From NCBI GenBank assembly GCA_020055645.1, contig CM034549.1, positions 32,573,930 through 32,637,929 of the forward strand: a DNA stretch of 64,000 bases, given 5' to 3'. The notes under the pieces are model-generated. The model had not been told where the DNA came from. It was given only the letters and a program-made list of their open reading frames with translations, and made no database searches. Shown piece by piece: positions 26,716-36,758 of the stretch. Source of the stretch: Tomocerus qinae. Its lineage: Eukaryota; Arthropoda; Collembola; Entomobryomorpha; Tomoceridae. The number at the start of each line of letters is the position of its first letter. Position 1 is the stretch's first letter. The translations under genes were made by a program, and so were the position numbers.

Positions 26716-26809
26716 GTTGAAATGTACTATTTCAAACTAGATAGATACAACACATACAAATACATTCAATTTATGATATCTAGTCTAGGGGGATACATAT
26801 TACATAATA

Positions 26810-29521
26810 TTACATCATAATTATTATGCACACATACAGACATATGGAGAAACAATGCATAAACAAATTATGCATGGCACTGTGGTACTTGTAGCGTGTT
26901 TTCCACATGCGTAAAATCTTCGTCGTAAAGAGTTGCAGGTTGCGTTGAGGAGCAGGATGCGTTGATACGTCTGTCCAGTCCTTCATCATTAGTGGTGCGG
27001 CTGAGGCACCAAAACACAATTCCTTTTCATTGCACTGTATACTAAACTTACGTGCAACTGGTGTAGCGGCGAGAGTCCCGTAGTTCCGCAGTGGAGACTG
27101 TGAGAGCATCTGCTGTCCATGTAGTTCCAATGCAGTTGACGTAGAAGTGAAGTGCAGGAGTAATGATGCGACGATCGGCGAATGCGATGTCCATCCATTC
27201 CGTTCGTCCCGCGAACAGATGCGGGTGAGAGCTGAAGAGCGTTGAGTGTCTGTGCAGCTAGGCTGTGTGTGCACAGACGTAGTAGGCCGGTCCGGCCGTA
27301 GTAACGAGGAGCAGCTCACTTGCGACGTGCAGTCCGTAGTGATGCTCTCGTTCGACAATTCCTTAGTTGAAGCTGCTGCATGTATATCATGTTGTTGCAG
27401 TTGGATGGGGATGGCGAGCGGAGAAAGTGGCGGAGGCAGCCAGACAGTTCCTGTAGAGTCCATCCATCCGTAGCTTCTTCGTAGACGGTTCCTGTAGGCT
27501 GCATGCATGCAGCGCAGTTGTGCTTGACAGGTTGTAGCACATAAGTTCAGTTCATTCATTATGCTATGCACGTACGGTGCATAGCATTTCACTTGCACGC
27601 GCACTGTGACTGTAGAGTCACTCAGCATAGTGGCGTGCGTGGATATCATCGTATAAATGGACTTGTGTAGCTTGTGTAAAACTACATACCGTGCAGGTGT
27701 AAGCTCCATCGATGTTACTTCGTAGAGAAGTCCGTGTGCACTGTCTTCGTGGCTGAGTAGCAGAAGTTTGTGCGTTGGTTCCATTTCATGCATGTAGGAT
27801 GTGTACATCATAGCACTGTACACAATTTGCCGTTCTGGCGTAAGTCGTCGAATGTCTTGCTTGCAGACCATTGCAAGCAGACTTCGTGCACTTAAATTCG
27901 GTAGTGCGAGTGACTTGTACCTAAGTCGAGTAGCACTTTCTATATCTTCCACGTCGCTGCATATCTGTCGCGTAGCGAGTGAAAGGAGATGCGTAGATTG
28001 CATCGTACAAGGATTTGCTTGCAGAGGCCCGACGAGATACTTCCTCGCGGCTGAAGGACTTCTGTCGGGTGGCTTCTTTTCCTTGTCCAGGACTTGTTGC
28101 TGGACGGGTGCAGAGTTGGGTGCTGTGCGAGCACCAAGAGTTGAGATGAAACTCGAGTAGGGGTATGGAGGACGCACTAACGAGGTTTCACTAACACTTC
28201 GTTCAATTTCATTGCAGTGGTACTCTTGTACCTTGTGTGCGTTAATGCCTACATGGGCACATGTAGGACGCAGTAATGAGGTTCGCTGTTCGTGTAGTGT
28301 AATGCTCATACAGAGGGTCATATACACTTTGTACGAGGCGATGCTGGCTGCAGTAGCCGAGTAGTCGAACGCACATTCACTTAGTTGCACTGTAGAGTGC
28401 ACAGAGTTGTCTTGTGGCAGAAGACAAATACAAACAATTTCACGATGGTGCACGGCAGGGTGCACAGAACAGTCTTGTATATGAAGACTTGCACAATCAC
28501 TTTTACTACTTGGCGAGATCCTAGACGTAGAATCTGCCGATGCGTCTGACACTGTGCGTGGCTGCACGGAGGGTGTAGACGGCTTAAGTGCTGCGGGCTG
28601 CAGCGAGTCGGACAAAGTAACATTTGTCGATGCGTGCGTCGGCACGGACATACAATTGTGAGAAATGGGTGTAAGGCATTTACTCACCATAAGTTCATGT
28701 TCACGTTGAAGCGTAGGTTCCAGCTTCTGCTTACTTGTGTGTGGAGAGTTGTCTTGCGGCTGAAGACGAACAATTACACTTTCACTTGGCATGACTCTGA
28801 ACACAGAGTATGCCGGTGCGTCTGAAGTTACGCGTCGTACACTGACGGTAGTAGACGACTTTACATCAAATGGATGTGGAGGCTCGTGCAGAGTTCCACT
28901 TAACAGTTCGTGCTTCGGCACGGGTGCATGTGCAATGCTAGAGGCTGTGAGAGTTTTACTCACCAAAGTGGATGTTCCATCGGATGTTTCTGCGGCTCGT
29001 CTTGACTCCTTCGAATGTTCCGACTGGATGTTCCTAGGCTTTTCTTCCTTGTTCAGTCTTGAGGACGCACTGTGGGATGTTTCTGTGGACGTTCCGTCTT
29101 TGGACTCCGGCGAATGTTCCGCTTGGCTGCTCCTAAGTGATGAGTGAGTGGATGCTCCGATGGATGACCTGAGTGGATGTTCCTTGGGATGTTCGCGCAC
29201 GATGTTCCCGTAGATGTTCCGTGTGGATTCTTCTTCCATGGACGTTCCTTTTCTTTGTTCAATGTGGATAGCTAGCTTGTCTAGTCTATCATGTAGGACG
29301 GTGTAATGAGGTTCTTCTGACTCATATTCATCGTCAGTTATAGCGAGGTGGCTACACTGCTGCAGTAGGCTACTGCATGCATCCCGGAGGATGTCTACTT
29401 CTTCTACTAGGTGGCGCTGGTCGGTTGACAGGCCATGCGTAGCGCCGTACGCAATAAAGAGATTTTCTAACCTAGTGATGCTTGTGTAAAGCTTCATCCT
29501 ATCCTGTCTAACGGCATCCAT
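26810..29521 (-). CDS. 903-residue ORF of the pol-less LTR element
   Basis: A single uninterrupted frame from ATG (29519-29521) to a stop 105 bp before the 3' LTR fills most of the element interior. Residues about 8-60 (with ITRLENLF at 15-22) look helical and resemble the start of BEL/Pao Gag proteins, which is an inference from pattern only. Residues about 90-190 are Ser/Thr/Glu/His-rich and encoded by repeats of the word GAACAT in all three frames. Residues about 250-390 hold three loose repeats around LQPQDNSPH, LHIQDCSVHP and LLPQDNSVH. The last 18 residues, LFMHCFSICLYVCIIIMM, form a hydrophobic tail that could anchor the protein in a membrane. No CCHC knuckle or enzyme motif is seen. 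GC content appears higher than in neighbouring DNA. Function unknown; it may be a Gag-like capsid or RNA-binding protein. Confidence 0.75.
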   Translation of the reverse strand: MDAVRQDRMKLYTSITRLENLFIAYGATHGLSTDQRHLVEEVDILRDACSSLLQQCSHLAITDDEYESEEPHYTVLHDRLDKLAIHIEQRKGTSMEEESTRNIYGNIVREHPKEHPLRSSIGASTHSSLRSSQAEHSPESKDGTSTETSHSASSRLNKEEKPRNIQSEHSKESRRAAETSDGTSTLVSKTLTASSIAHAPVPKHELLSGTLHEPPHPFDVKSSTTVSVRRVTSDAPAYSVFRVMPSESVIVRLQPQDNSPHTSKQKLEPTLQREHELMVSKCLTPISHNCMSVPTHASTNVTLSDSLQPAALKPSTPSVQPRTVSDASADSTSRISPSSKSDCASLHIQDCSVHPAVHHREIVCICLLPQDNSVHSTVQLSECAFDYSATAASIASYKVYMTLCMSITLHEQRTSLLRPTCAHVGINAHKVQEYHCNEIERSVSETSLVRPPYPYSSFISTLGARTAPNSAPVQQQVLDKEKKPPDRSPSAARKYLVGPLQANPCTMQSTHLLSLATRQICSDVEDIESATRLRYKSLALPNLSARSLLAMVCKQDIRRLTPERQIVYSAMMYTSYMHEMEPTHKLLLLSHEDSAHGLLYEVTSMELTPARYVVLHKLHKSIYTMISTHATMLSDSTVTVRVQVKCYAPYVHSIMNELNLCATTCQAQLRCMHAAYRNRLRRSYGWMDSTGTVWLPPPLSPLAIPIQLQQHDIHAAASTKELSNESITTDCTSQVSCSSLLRPDRPTTSVHTQPSCTDTQRSSALTRICSRDERNGWTSHSPIVASLLLHFTSTSTALELHGQQMLSQSPLRNYGTLAATPVARKFSIQCNEKELCFGASAAPLMMKDWTDVSTHPAPQRNLQLFTTKILRMWKTRYKYHSAMHNLFMHCFSICLYVCIIIMM

Positions 29522-29844
29522 TGCTTGCTACTGAGTGATGGAGGGAGACAAGGATATATTTTACTTACAGGGGTGATGTGCGATGAGACGTGCTGTCTAT
29601 GCAGGGATCCAATCTTCGTGTCTTGCAAGTCGACTCCAGGAGTGACTTGAGACGGGGAGTGATGAGACTGAAGCTTCGGCTTCAGTTCGTAGCACAAGAA
29701 ATATATACAAAATGGACGTGCAGTCCAACACTTACTTCCATCGATGGGCGATCGATGGTGACGTCACAGGCACAGTATCAGTTTCCCGTAACTGATGACG
29801 GTAATTAGTTGATGCACTAACTTTAATTAATGTTAATTACCGTA
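29522..29844 (-). other. Leader of the 4.7-kb element
   Basis: Untranslated sequence between the primer-binding site and the 903-codon ORF. It may hold packaging signals; none can be identified by eye. Confidence 0.5.
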
Positions 29845-29862
29845 ATCCGGCTCGAAGGACCA
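29845..29862 (-). other. Primer-binding site, tRNA-Tyr type
   Basis: On the + strand ATCCGGCTCGAAGGACCA equals the 3' end of eukaryotic tRNA-Tyr including CCA, as I know it. The element RNA (- strand) therefore carries the complement, TGGTCCTTCG..., two bases after the LTR. This fixes the direction of reverse transcription. Confidence 0.85.
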
Positions 29863-29864
29863 AA

Positions 29865-30517
29865 TGGAGAGGGCTAATAAGGCTGTGCTATGAGTCATTT
29901 TTGGTTTTCCTTACTTTTCCATGCTCCTAGGAATGATGTGATAAACGTGCAAGCCGCAACTTGGTGTGTTAGACACTTTTTATTTATGTACTATAAATAA
30001 TTACACACACACATATTCTAGGTAACAATTACTAACTAACAAACAGGTAAGTAAGGGTTCAGGTGAGTACACAGGTAACTTAATTAGGGGCACTAATTAA
30101 GTTTGGAGAACAGCACCGAAAATTGCGTGCTTCTCCGTCAGGATTCGGAAGTGTACTACTTGCTAGCATTCAAGTTTGGGTGCTAGGCAAGTGCAGTTGT
30201 GTCACATGACACATTCATATATACATAGGTAGGTATGGGCAATACAACTACATACTATGCTATATTAGAATACAAGTAGGTAGGTAGGTAGGCTACACAC
30301 TATTGTACATTACATTTCATACATTGCATATTTCATAATACTAGGAAACCCCGCACTAAGGGGATTGACACAATTAGCCTAGTACATTCATACTACCATC
30401 CATGCATAAGGTCTACACTCGAGAGGAGGTTTCGAGCTAACGCCAAAGCGACCGTCCGTTCCGTCGCTTGCATGGTGCTCATGGAAGGAGGTGGCAGGAG
30501 GCCTTTGGGAGTAACTC

Positions 30518-30589
<72 letters not shown>

Positions 30590-30640
30590 ACTGTCCCTCT
30601 CTAGTCCTTATACTAGAGGAGAGTCTATGAGGCGTCTCCA
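29865..30640 (-). repeat. 5' LTR of the 4.7-kb element
   Basis: The partner copy of the 776-bp LTR, lying 3935 bp to the right, with no difference seen by eye. It carries the same 28S-like stretch at 30507-30598. Because the element reads leftward, this is the promoter-bearing LTR. Confidence 0.95.
30507..30598 (+). other. 28S rRNA fragment embedded in the 5' LTR
   Basis: The same 92-bp 28S-derived stretch as at 26572-26663, present because both LTRs are copied from one template. It lies in the U3 part of the promoter-bearing LTR, read in antisense. Confidence 0.88.
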
Positions 30641-30690
30641 GCCAGCATAATCAAATCATAATTCCTAGTACAGGCAGATAGATCACAGAC

Positions 30691-30939
30691 CAAGGCTGTA
30701 TTGAGGGGGTGGGCTTTGGGGGCTAAAGCCCCCCCCGAAATCCAAGAAAAAAGGAAAATTTTTTTCAAAATACCAAAAAATTTCGCGCTTCGCGCGATTT
30801 TATGTGATTTTTAGGCTATTTTTGACTCATTTTAGACAAAATAAGCCAAAAATTTTCGCGCTTCGCGCGATTATGCCTAATAGATATTGTCCTATGATAT
30901 CATAGCCCCCACCGAAATCGATTTCTAAATACAGTACTG
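30691..30939. mobile_element. hAT-type MITE with duplicated palindromic CGCG core (249 bp)
   Basis: The ends read CAAGGCTGTATTGAG and, from the right, CAGTACTGTATTTAG, aligning without gaps. The flanks carry the 8-bp duplication TCACAGAC (30683-30690 and 30940-30947). Inside, the 16-mer TTCGCGCTTCGCGCGA occurs twice (30782-30797 and 30855-30870), and the two ends carry complementary GGGGGCT/AGCCCCC stretches. No ORF. It lies 45 bp right of the 4.7-kb LTR element. Confidence 0.8.
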
Positions 30940-31415
30940 TCACAGACCTGTTAACAGGTCCTATCCCATTCGTTATGATTCCCGGTGCCGAAGCCCAGGT
31001 TGCCACCCCTGGTCCTGGAACTACTGACTACTACCCTAGATAGGGGTATGAGTGATATTAACGAAAACAAACTAGCCCACACGCACAATTTTTCATTTTC
31101 ACTCACTCCATTTTTCATTTACTTTACACTTAACACTGCTGGTATGGTTTTGCTGAAGGTATAGACTAAATACTGTATACGGTTATACGAATATAAAGTG
31201 GGATACTACTAGAAGCAAAATAACGCGACACGACACGTTATCAATAGCGGAAGCCTTGCAAAAATCGTATAACAATTTTCAAGTCACATTTATTGTCAGT
31301 TTTGGCCGACACGACACACCGACTCCCAAACAATAACAAAGTTCAGCAGTTCACTTCACTGTTCACTCACACACACTACGCACTTTTTCCTTTTTGTACG
31401 TTTGTGAGCAACAAG

Positions 31416-31593
31416 GTAAGTTAAGTCTATATTCAATATTATACTTAGTTTAATTATAATCAAACCTGTCTAATCAGTCAGTTCTGAGTGCACTTTATGG
31501 TCAACGAATTTAATCGGCTGAATCTGAATGTACAACTATGTTGATTTAAGACTTAATTTATTTTTTATTGGTTGTTGTTATTGTATTTTACAG
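31416..31593 (+). other. Probable 5' UTR intron of PRPF6
   Basis: A consensus donor AAG|GTAAGT (31413-31420) and an acceptor with a T-rich tract ending ATTTTACAG (31593) define a 178-bp intron just before the PRPF6 start codon. A short non-coding first exon would end at 31415. Transcript data are needed to place its start. Confidence 0.55.
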
Positions 31594-31652
31594 GATTCTA
31601 TGGACTATATCTTAAACTGACTGAGTACTACTTTTAATTAGTTTACATCAAA

Positions 31653-34600
31653 ATGTCAGTTCCGGCGATTCCAGTTGCCCCTGTGTCGAAGCCCAAAAAG
31701 CATTTTATCGGAGCCGCAGCTCCTTCTGGTTATGTTGCTGGAGTTGGTCGAGGGTAAGTGTTTACGAAAAGGTTAAATATTAGACCAGTTTACAGTTTAT
31801 ATTTCTCTTAGAATAACACGACGTAAATTCAATTTTTCATTCCAGAGCCACTGGTTTTACCACCCGTTCGGATATTGGTCCTGCGAGAGATGCCAACGAT
31901 GTTTCTGATGATCGTCATGCTCCTCCAAATAAGCGTAAGAAGGGAAACAAAGAACCAGAGGAAGAAGAAGATGAAGAGGATCTTAATGATTCTAATTACG
32001 ATGAGGTAAGGCTGGCACATAGCGCAACTGTTGCACGTTGCACCTTCATCTTTAATAATCTGTATATTCAATATTCAAAAATATAAGTGTTTAAACAAAC
32101 ATCATTTTGCTTATAGTTTTCTGGTTACGGAGGCTCCCTGTTCAGCAAAGACCCATATGATAAAGACGACGAAGAAGCAGATCAGATTTACGAGTCAATT
32201 GATCAAAGAATGGACGAGAAAAGAAAAGATTACAGAGAGAAGAAATTAAAGGGTAAGTTTTAATATCTCATTTAAGTAAATATAAGTGCCATAATTACAA
32301 GATTCAAGTGTATTGTATGCAAAATGCAAATACTTTTCCATGTGATTTAAGTATTCTAACGGAGAAAAAATAATAAGTTTGTATTATCTTTTATATAGCC
32401 GTTTTGGAAAGGTATCGTCAAGAAAGGCCGAAAATCCAGCAACAATTCAGCGATTTGCGACGTGCATTGTCTTCAGTCTCAGAAGACGAATGGAATAATA
32501 TTCCAGAGGTTGGAGATTCCAGGAATAAAAAGCAACGAAATCCAAGAGCCGAAAAGTAAAAACGATTACTTTTTTAATCCAAACATAGTGATTGTGGATT
32601 GAATCTAATATGCATCAATTCATCTGTATAGGTTTACACCTTTGCCTGACACAGTTTTGTCCCGGAATTTGGGAGGAGAAAGCATGACAGCTATAGATCC
32701 AAAATCAGGAATGGCATCAGCATTTCCAAATAGTGGAATGATGACTCCAGGTATTCTCATTTTTATTTTCTATAAATGCTAAATGGAAATGATAAACCAA
32801 ACTGTTTATACTAATAGAGGTTACTTTGATTCTTTCATCATAAGGATTGTCAACACCTTCTGGCGATTTGGATTTGAGAAAAATCGGACAAGCTCGTAAC
32901 ACCTTAATGAATGTCAAACTTAACCAAGTTTCTGATTCAGTATCTGGACAGACCGTTGTCGACCCTAAGGGATATCTCACTGACTTACAATCCATGATTC
33001 CCACTTATGGGGGTGATATTAAGTGAGTCTCTACTATTCCATCGTCGTTTACTTATATTATAGTCAGTCTAACTGATTTGATTATGCATTTCTGACAAAA
33101 ATATATTATAACCGACATTTACACAATCGATAAATAGAACAACAACACGCAAACCTTTTTAACATGGTATTATACTATATCTATTATATACTAAAAGTAT
33201 AATCGATTGTTTTATTCTACTAGTGACATTAAGAAAGCTCGTCTGCTTCTAAAATCTGTACGTGAAACTAATCCCAATCATCCTCCAGCATGGATCGCTT
33301 CAGCTCGATTGGAAGAAGTGACAGGAAAAGTTCAGACTGCACGGAACCTTATTATGAAAGGATGCGAAGTTAATGCAAACTCCGAAGATTTATGGCTAGA
33401 GGCAGCACGACTACAGCCACCTGATTTAGGAAAAGCTATTATTGCTCAAGCAGTGAGACATATTCCAACCTCGGTTCGTATTTGGGCCAAAGCAGCAGAT
33501 CTTGAAATTGAAGTGAAAGCAAAGAAGAAGGTGTATCGGAAAGCTTTGGAACACATTCCCAACAGTGTTCGGCTTTGGAAAGCTGCTGTCGAATTAGAGG
33601 AACCAGACGATGCTCGGATTCTGTTGGGTAGGGCTGTTGAATGTTGTCCTACTTCAGTTGATCTCTGGCTAGCTCTTGCCAGGTACTATTTTTATATCAC
33701 GCTTTTAATTAGTTTACCACGAAAACGAATCCCTAAGCTTTTAATATGAATTTCCATACTTGTAATCGACTTAGGTGAGAAAACATCTATTCGTGTCGTT
33801 AAAACCATAAAATGGGGTTGATAATTTCTTCAAAATGTTTGCTTTAGATTGGAAAGTTACGAAAACGCAAGAAAAGTTTTAAACAAAGCTCGTCAAAGTA
33901 TTCCTACTGACCGTTTAATTTGGATCACTGCTGCAAAGTTGGAAGAGGCACATGGAAATAGCCACATGGTGGACAGGATTGTTGAACGAGCCATAAGCTC
34001 ATTGACGGCCAATGGTGTAGAGTTGACTCGTGATCAGTGGCTGGAAGATGCCATGGAATGCGACAAAGCAAAATCTTATTTGACATGTCGAGCTATCGTC
34101 AAAAGCATCATTGGACATGGATTAGAAGACGAAGAACGGAAAGAAACTTGGGTCGAAGATGCTGAAAATTGTGCCCAGAAGGTAACCGGTATCATTTGAT
34201 TACATGGAAGGACTCCTACGAGGGAATCACTCCTAAAAGACTTAACACCTAAAGGACTCCTAAAGCCAGCTAATTATATGTCCAGTGCAGCTTCATCATG
34301 CAATAACAGCTTAAGATTGTCTTAACAGTTAATTAACATTAAAGATACTGGAAATTAAACTGATTTGTAAACCAATCGAATAGTCACGATTAGATGTGGT
34401 ATAAAGGGCAACTCTAAAATAATTACAAACAATCAGTTAATATATTGCATTGGAGGAAGAAGTACTTTTTAGGAATCCTTTAGGAGTAAAGTCTTTTAGG
34501 AGTGATTCCCTCGTAGGAATCGGTCCCTGACAGCGTATCATTTCAATAATTTAATTGTTCTCTTCGTTTTATTTTTCATTAAAAATCATGTTTAATGTTA

Positions 34601-36259
34601 CAGGGGGCTATTGAATGTGCCCGAGCAATCTACAGTCATGCTTTGAGTATTTTTCCCACGAAGAAGAGCATATGGAAACAGGCAGCATATTTCGAAAAAA
34701 CTCACGGAGATCGTGAAAGCTTGGAAAATCTTCTACAGAAGGCTGTCGCACACTGCCCTCAAGCAGAAGTTCTTTGGCTTATGGGTGCCAAGTCTAAGTG
34801 GTTGGCTGTAAGAAATTAATGCTACTAAAATGAGACTGTCAATTGTATTATGACGATGACTTCTTTTTTGAAAATGTCGGTGTTCGTTGTCATGAATTAT
34901 CATTAAATTGCTCGTTGTTTATGTAGGGTGATGTGCCTGCAGCAAGAAGCATTCTTTCGTTGGCATTCAGAGCGAATCCCAACTCCGAGGAGATCTGGTT
35001 AGCTGCTGTGAAATTAGAGTCTGAAAATAACGAATACGATCGATCGCGAAAGTTGTTGAGCAAAGCAAGAGCTTCAGCACCTACGCCTAGAGTGATGGTG
35101 AAGAGTGTTAAATTAGAATGGGCTTTGGGTGAACTTCAGCAAGCTTTAGGTCTAATAGAAGACGGATTGGGCTCTTTCCCAGATTGCGCCAAGTTGTGGA
35201 TGATGGTAAGACAATCTCTTATTTTGTCATCTCATCTCACAAGAAAATGCCGAAGTTTCCTCTTTATTATCACACTCCTTCCTTATAAGAAAAATATGTC
35301 ACCTTTTTTTGAATTTTCTGTAGGCCCCAATCAAAGTACTTAATAGGTACTCATTTTGTTTGCTATTGTAATGTATTTTTTGTTGTAGAAAGGGCAAATT
35401 TTGGATCAGCAAAATAAACTGGAAGACGCCCGTGATGTTTATGCAGCTGGTACAAAGAAATGCCCTGATTCAATACCCCTGTGGACACTCCTTGCCAATG
35501 TAGAAGAAAGAAGAGGGGAGTTGATTAAAGCAAGAGCTGTAATGGATAAAGCTAGACTTAGAAATTCTCAAAACGACCGACTTTGGTTGGAGTCAGTTCG
35601 CATTGAAGCCAGAGCTGGTCTTAAAGAAATAGCTGAACCTTTAATGGCCAAAGGTATAGTATTTACTATTTAACTGTCAACAACGTTGTCTTTACTAATG
35701 TCAATGTAGAGATATTTTTAAGTATGGTTTATTGTTTTTCTAGCTTTGCAAGAATGTCCAACGTCTGGGTTGTTGTGGGCGGAGGCAATATTTATGGAAG
35801 GAAGGGCGCAAAGAAAAACTAAGAGCGTTGATGCCTTGAAGAAGTGTGAACACGACCCCCATGTCCTATTAGCTGTGTCTAAGTTGTTTTGGTGTGAAAG
35901 AAGATTGAATAAATGTAGGGAATGGTTTAACCGAACTTTAAAAATTGAACCGGATCTTGGTGACGCCTGGGCTTATTTTTATAAATTCGAACTGCTTCAT
36001 GGGACAGAGGTTAATGTTAATTTCTATTATTAACTGTACATAATATAATATAATGAAAATAAATGACGAATTGCATGTTTGCTCATTGTAATTTTCCAAT
36101 TTGCAGGAAGCTCAGCAGGACCTCATTAAGCGATGTATGCAGGCAGAACCTCATCACGGGGAGGCATGGTGTAAAGTGAGTAAAAATATAAAGAATTGGA
36201 AAAAGAAAACGGAAGAAATACAAGTTATGGTCGCAAAGGATCTGCCGATTCCTACTTGA
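31653..36259 (+). CDS. PRPF6: Pre-mRNA-processing factor 6 (PRPF6/Prp6)
   Basis: A nuclear splicing factor that bridges U5 snRNP and U4/U6 in the tri-snRNP. Exons: 31653-31753, 31846-32005, 32117-32252, 32399-32555, 32632-32750, 32845-33022, 33224-33682, 33848-34181, 34604-34807, 34927-35205, 35389-35653, 35744-36009, 36107-36259. All junctions are GT-AG and phase-consistent. The product is 936 residues, against 941 in human. The N-terminus carries the PRP1_N block ([20 protein letters not shown]) and an acidic stretch. [14 protein letters not shown] and [19 protein letters not shown] follow at about 145-185. From about residue 285 to the end, tandem HAT/TPR-like helical repeats ([13 protein letters not shown] words) fill the protein. 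Intron 8 holds a Mutator-like MITE. The gene is convergent with DLAT, 499 bp away. Confidence 0.96.
34198..34534. mobile_element. Mutator-like MITE in PRPF6 intron 8 (337 bp)
   Basis: Long imperfect inverted repeats of about 65 bp, sharing CCTACGAGGGAATCACTCCT and further words like CCTAAAGGA, face each other. The 9-bp duplication GTATCATTT flanks it (34189-34197 and 34535-34543). A 9-bp duplication with long inverted repeats is typical of Mutator-like elements. The arms are themselves built from short TCCTAAA-type repeats. No ORF. The left duplication starts 7 bases into the intron, leaving GTAACCG as the donor. Confidence 0.8.
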
Positions 36260-36610
36260 AGTTGCCGAAATGTTAAGGATGCTGTAGCATAGTGTCAATT
36301 ATTTGTAAAGTGTGATAAATTGTGTATAGTAATCAGTTTATTCATCATTATTATATTCTTTCGTCTTTGGTTATGTCGACTGTAAGATATAGGATTATGT
36401 CAATTTGATAACGTTTACTGCTAACTGGTTTTTTGTGGGCTCAATAGTCATGTGTTGAAACTACATCAAGTCAGACTCTGCATTTAAACTAACTTATATT
36501 TCATTAGCTTAAACTAGGTACTTTTAGATTCTGATTCTTCTATGACAAATCAATGAAAGTACAATTGAAGACCTGTTGTTCTTAATGAGATTTTGGATTC
36601 TCTTACTCAT

Positions 36611-36616
36611 AATAAA
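36611..36616 (+). promoter_or_regulatory. Candidate poly(A) signal of PRPF6
   Basis: AATAAA lies about 350 bp after the PRPF6 stop and still before the DLAT stop codon on the opposite strand. Confidence 0.4.
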
Positions 36617-36758
36617 GCTATTTGTTATGTTATTCATAAGAAGAACAACTTTTACTTCTGACTAAATGACTCTTTCCTTGCTTCATCAATCTCTTATTTT
36701 ATAGGTGTAGCAAGATTCATCTTCACCATTTCATGTTTACTCAGTTCTACATTATAAG

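Larger units (their letters stand above)
25930..30640 (-). mobile_element. Complete 4.7-kb LTR retroelement lacking pol, antisense 28S in LTRs
   Basis: Two 776-bp direct repeats that look identical (25930-26705 and 29865-30640) enclose 3159 bp. Each starts TGGAGA and ends TCTCCA. The element is flanked by the 5-bp duplication GCCAG (25925-25929 and 30641-30645). Read on the - strand, a primer-binding site follows the right-hand LTR and a polypurine tract precedes the left-hand LTR, so the element points left. The only long frame is a 903-codon ORF. No RT YxDD box, protease triad, RNase H or integrase DDE pattern is visible in any frame. The 5-bp duplication and tRNA-Tyr-type primer site fit BEL/Pao or Copia better than Gypsy. 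Identical LTRs and an intact ORF imply recent insertion, with replication enzymes supplied in trans. The family is inferred, not proven. Confidence 0.92.

Noticed and set aside
27801..28160. 119-codon + strand frame inside the pol-less element
   Set aside because: It is opposite the continuous 903-codon ORF and resembles a shadow frame.
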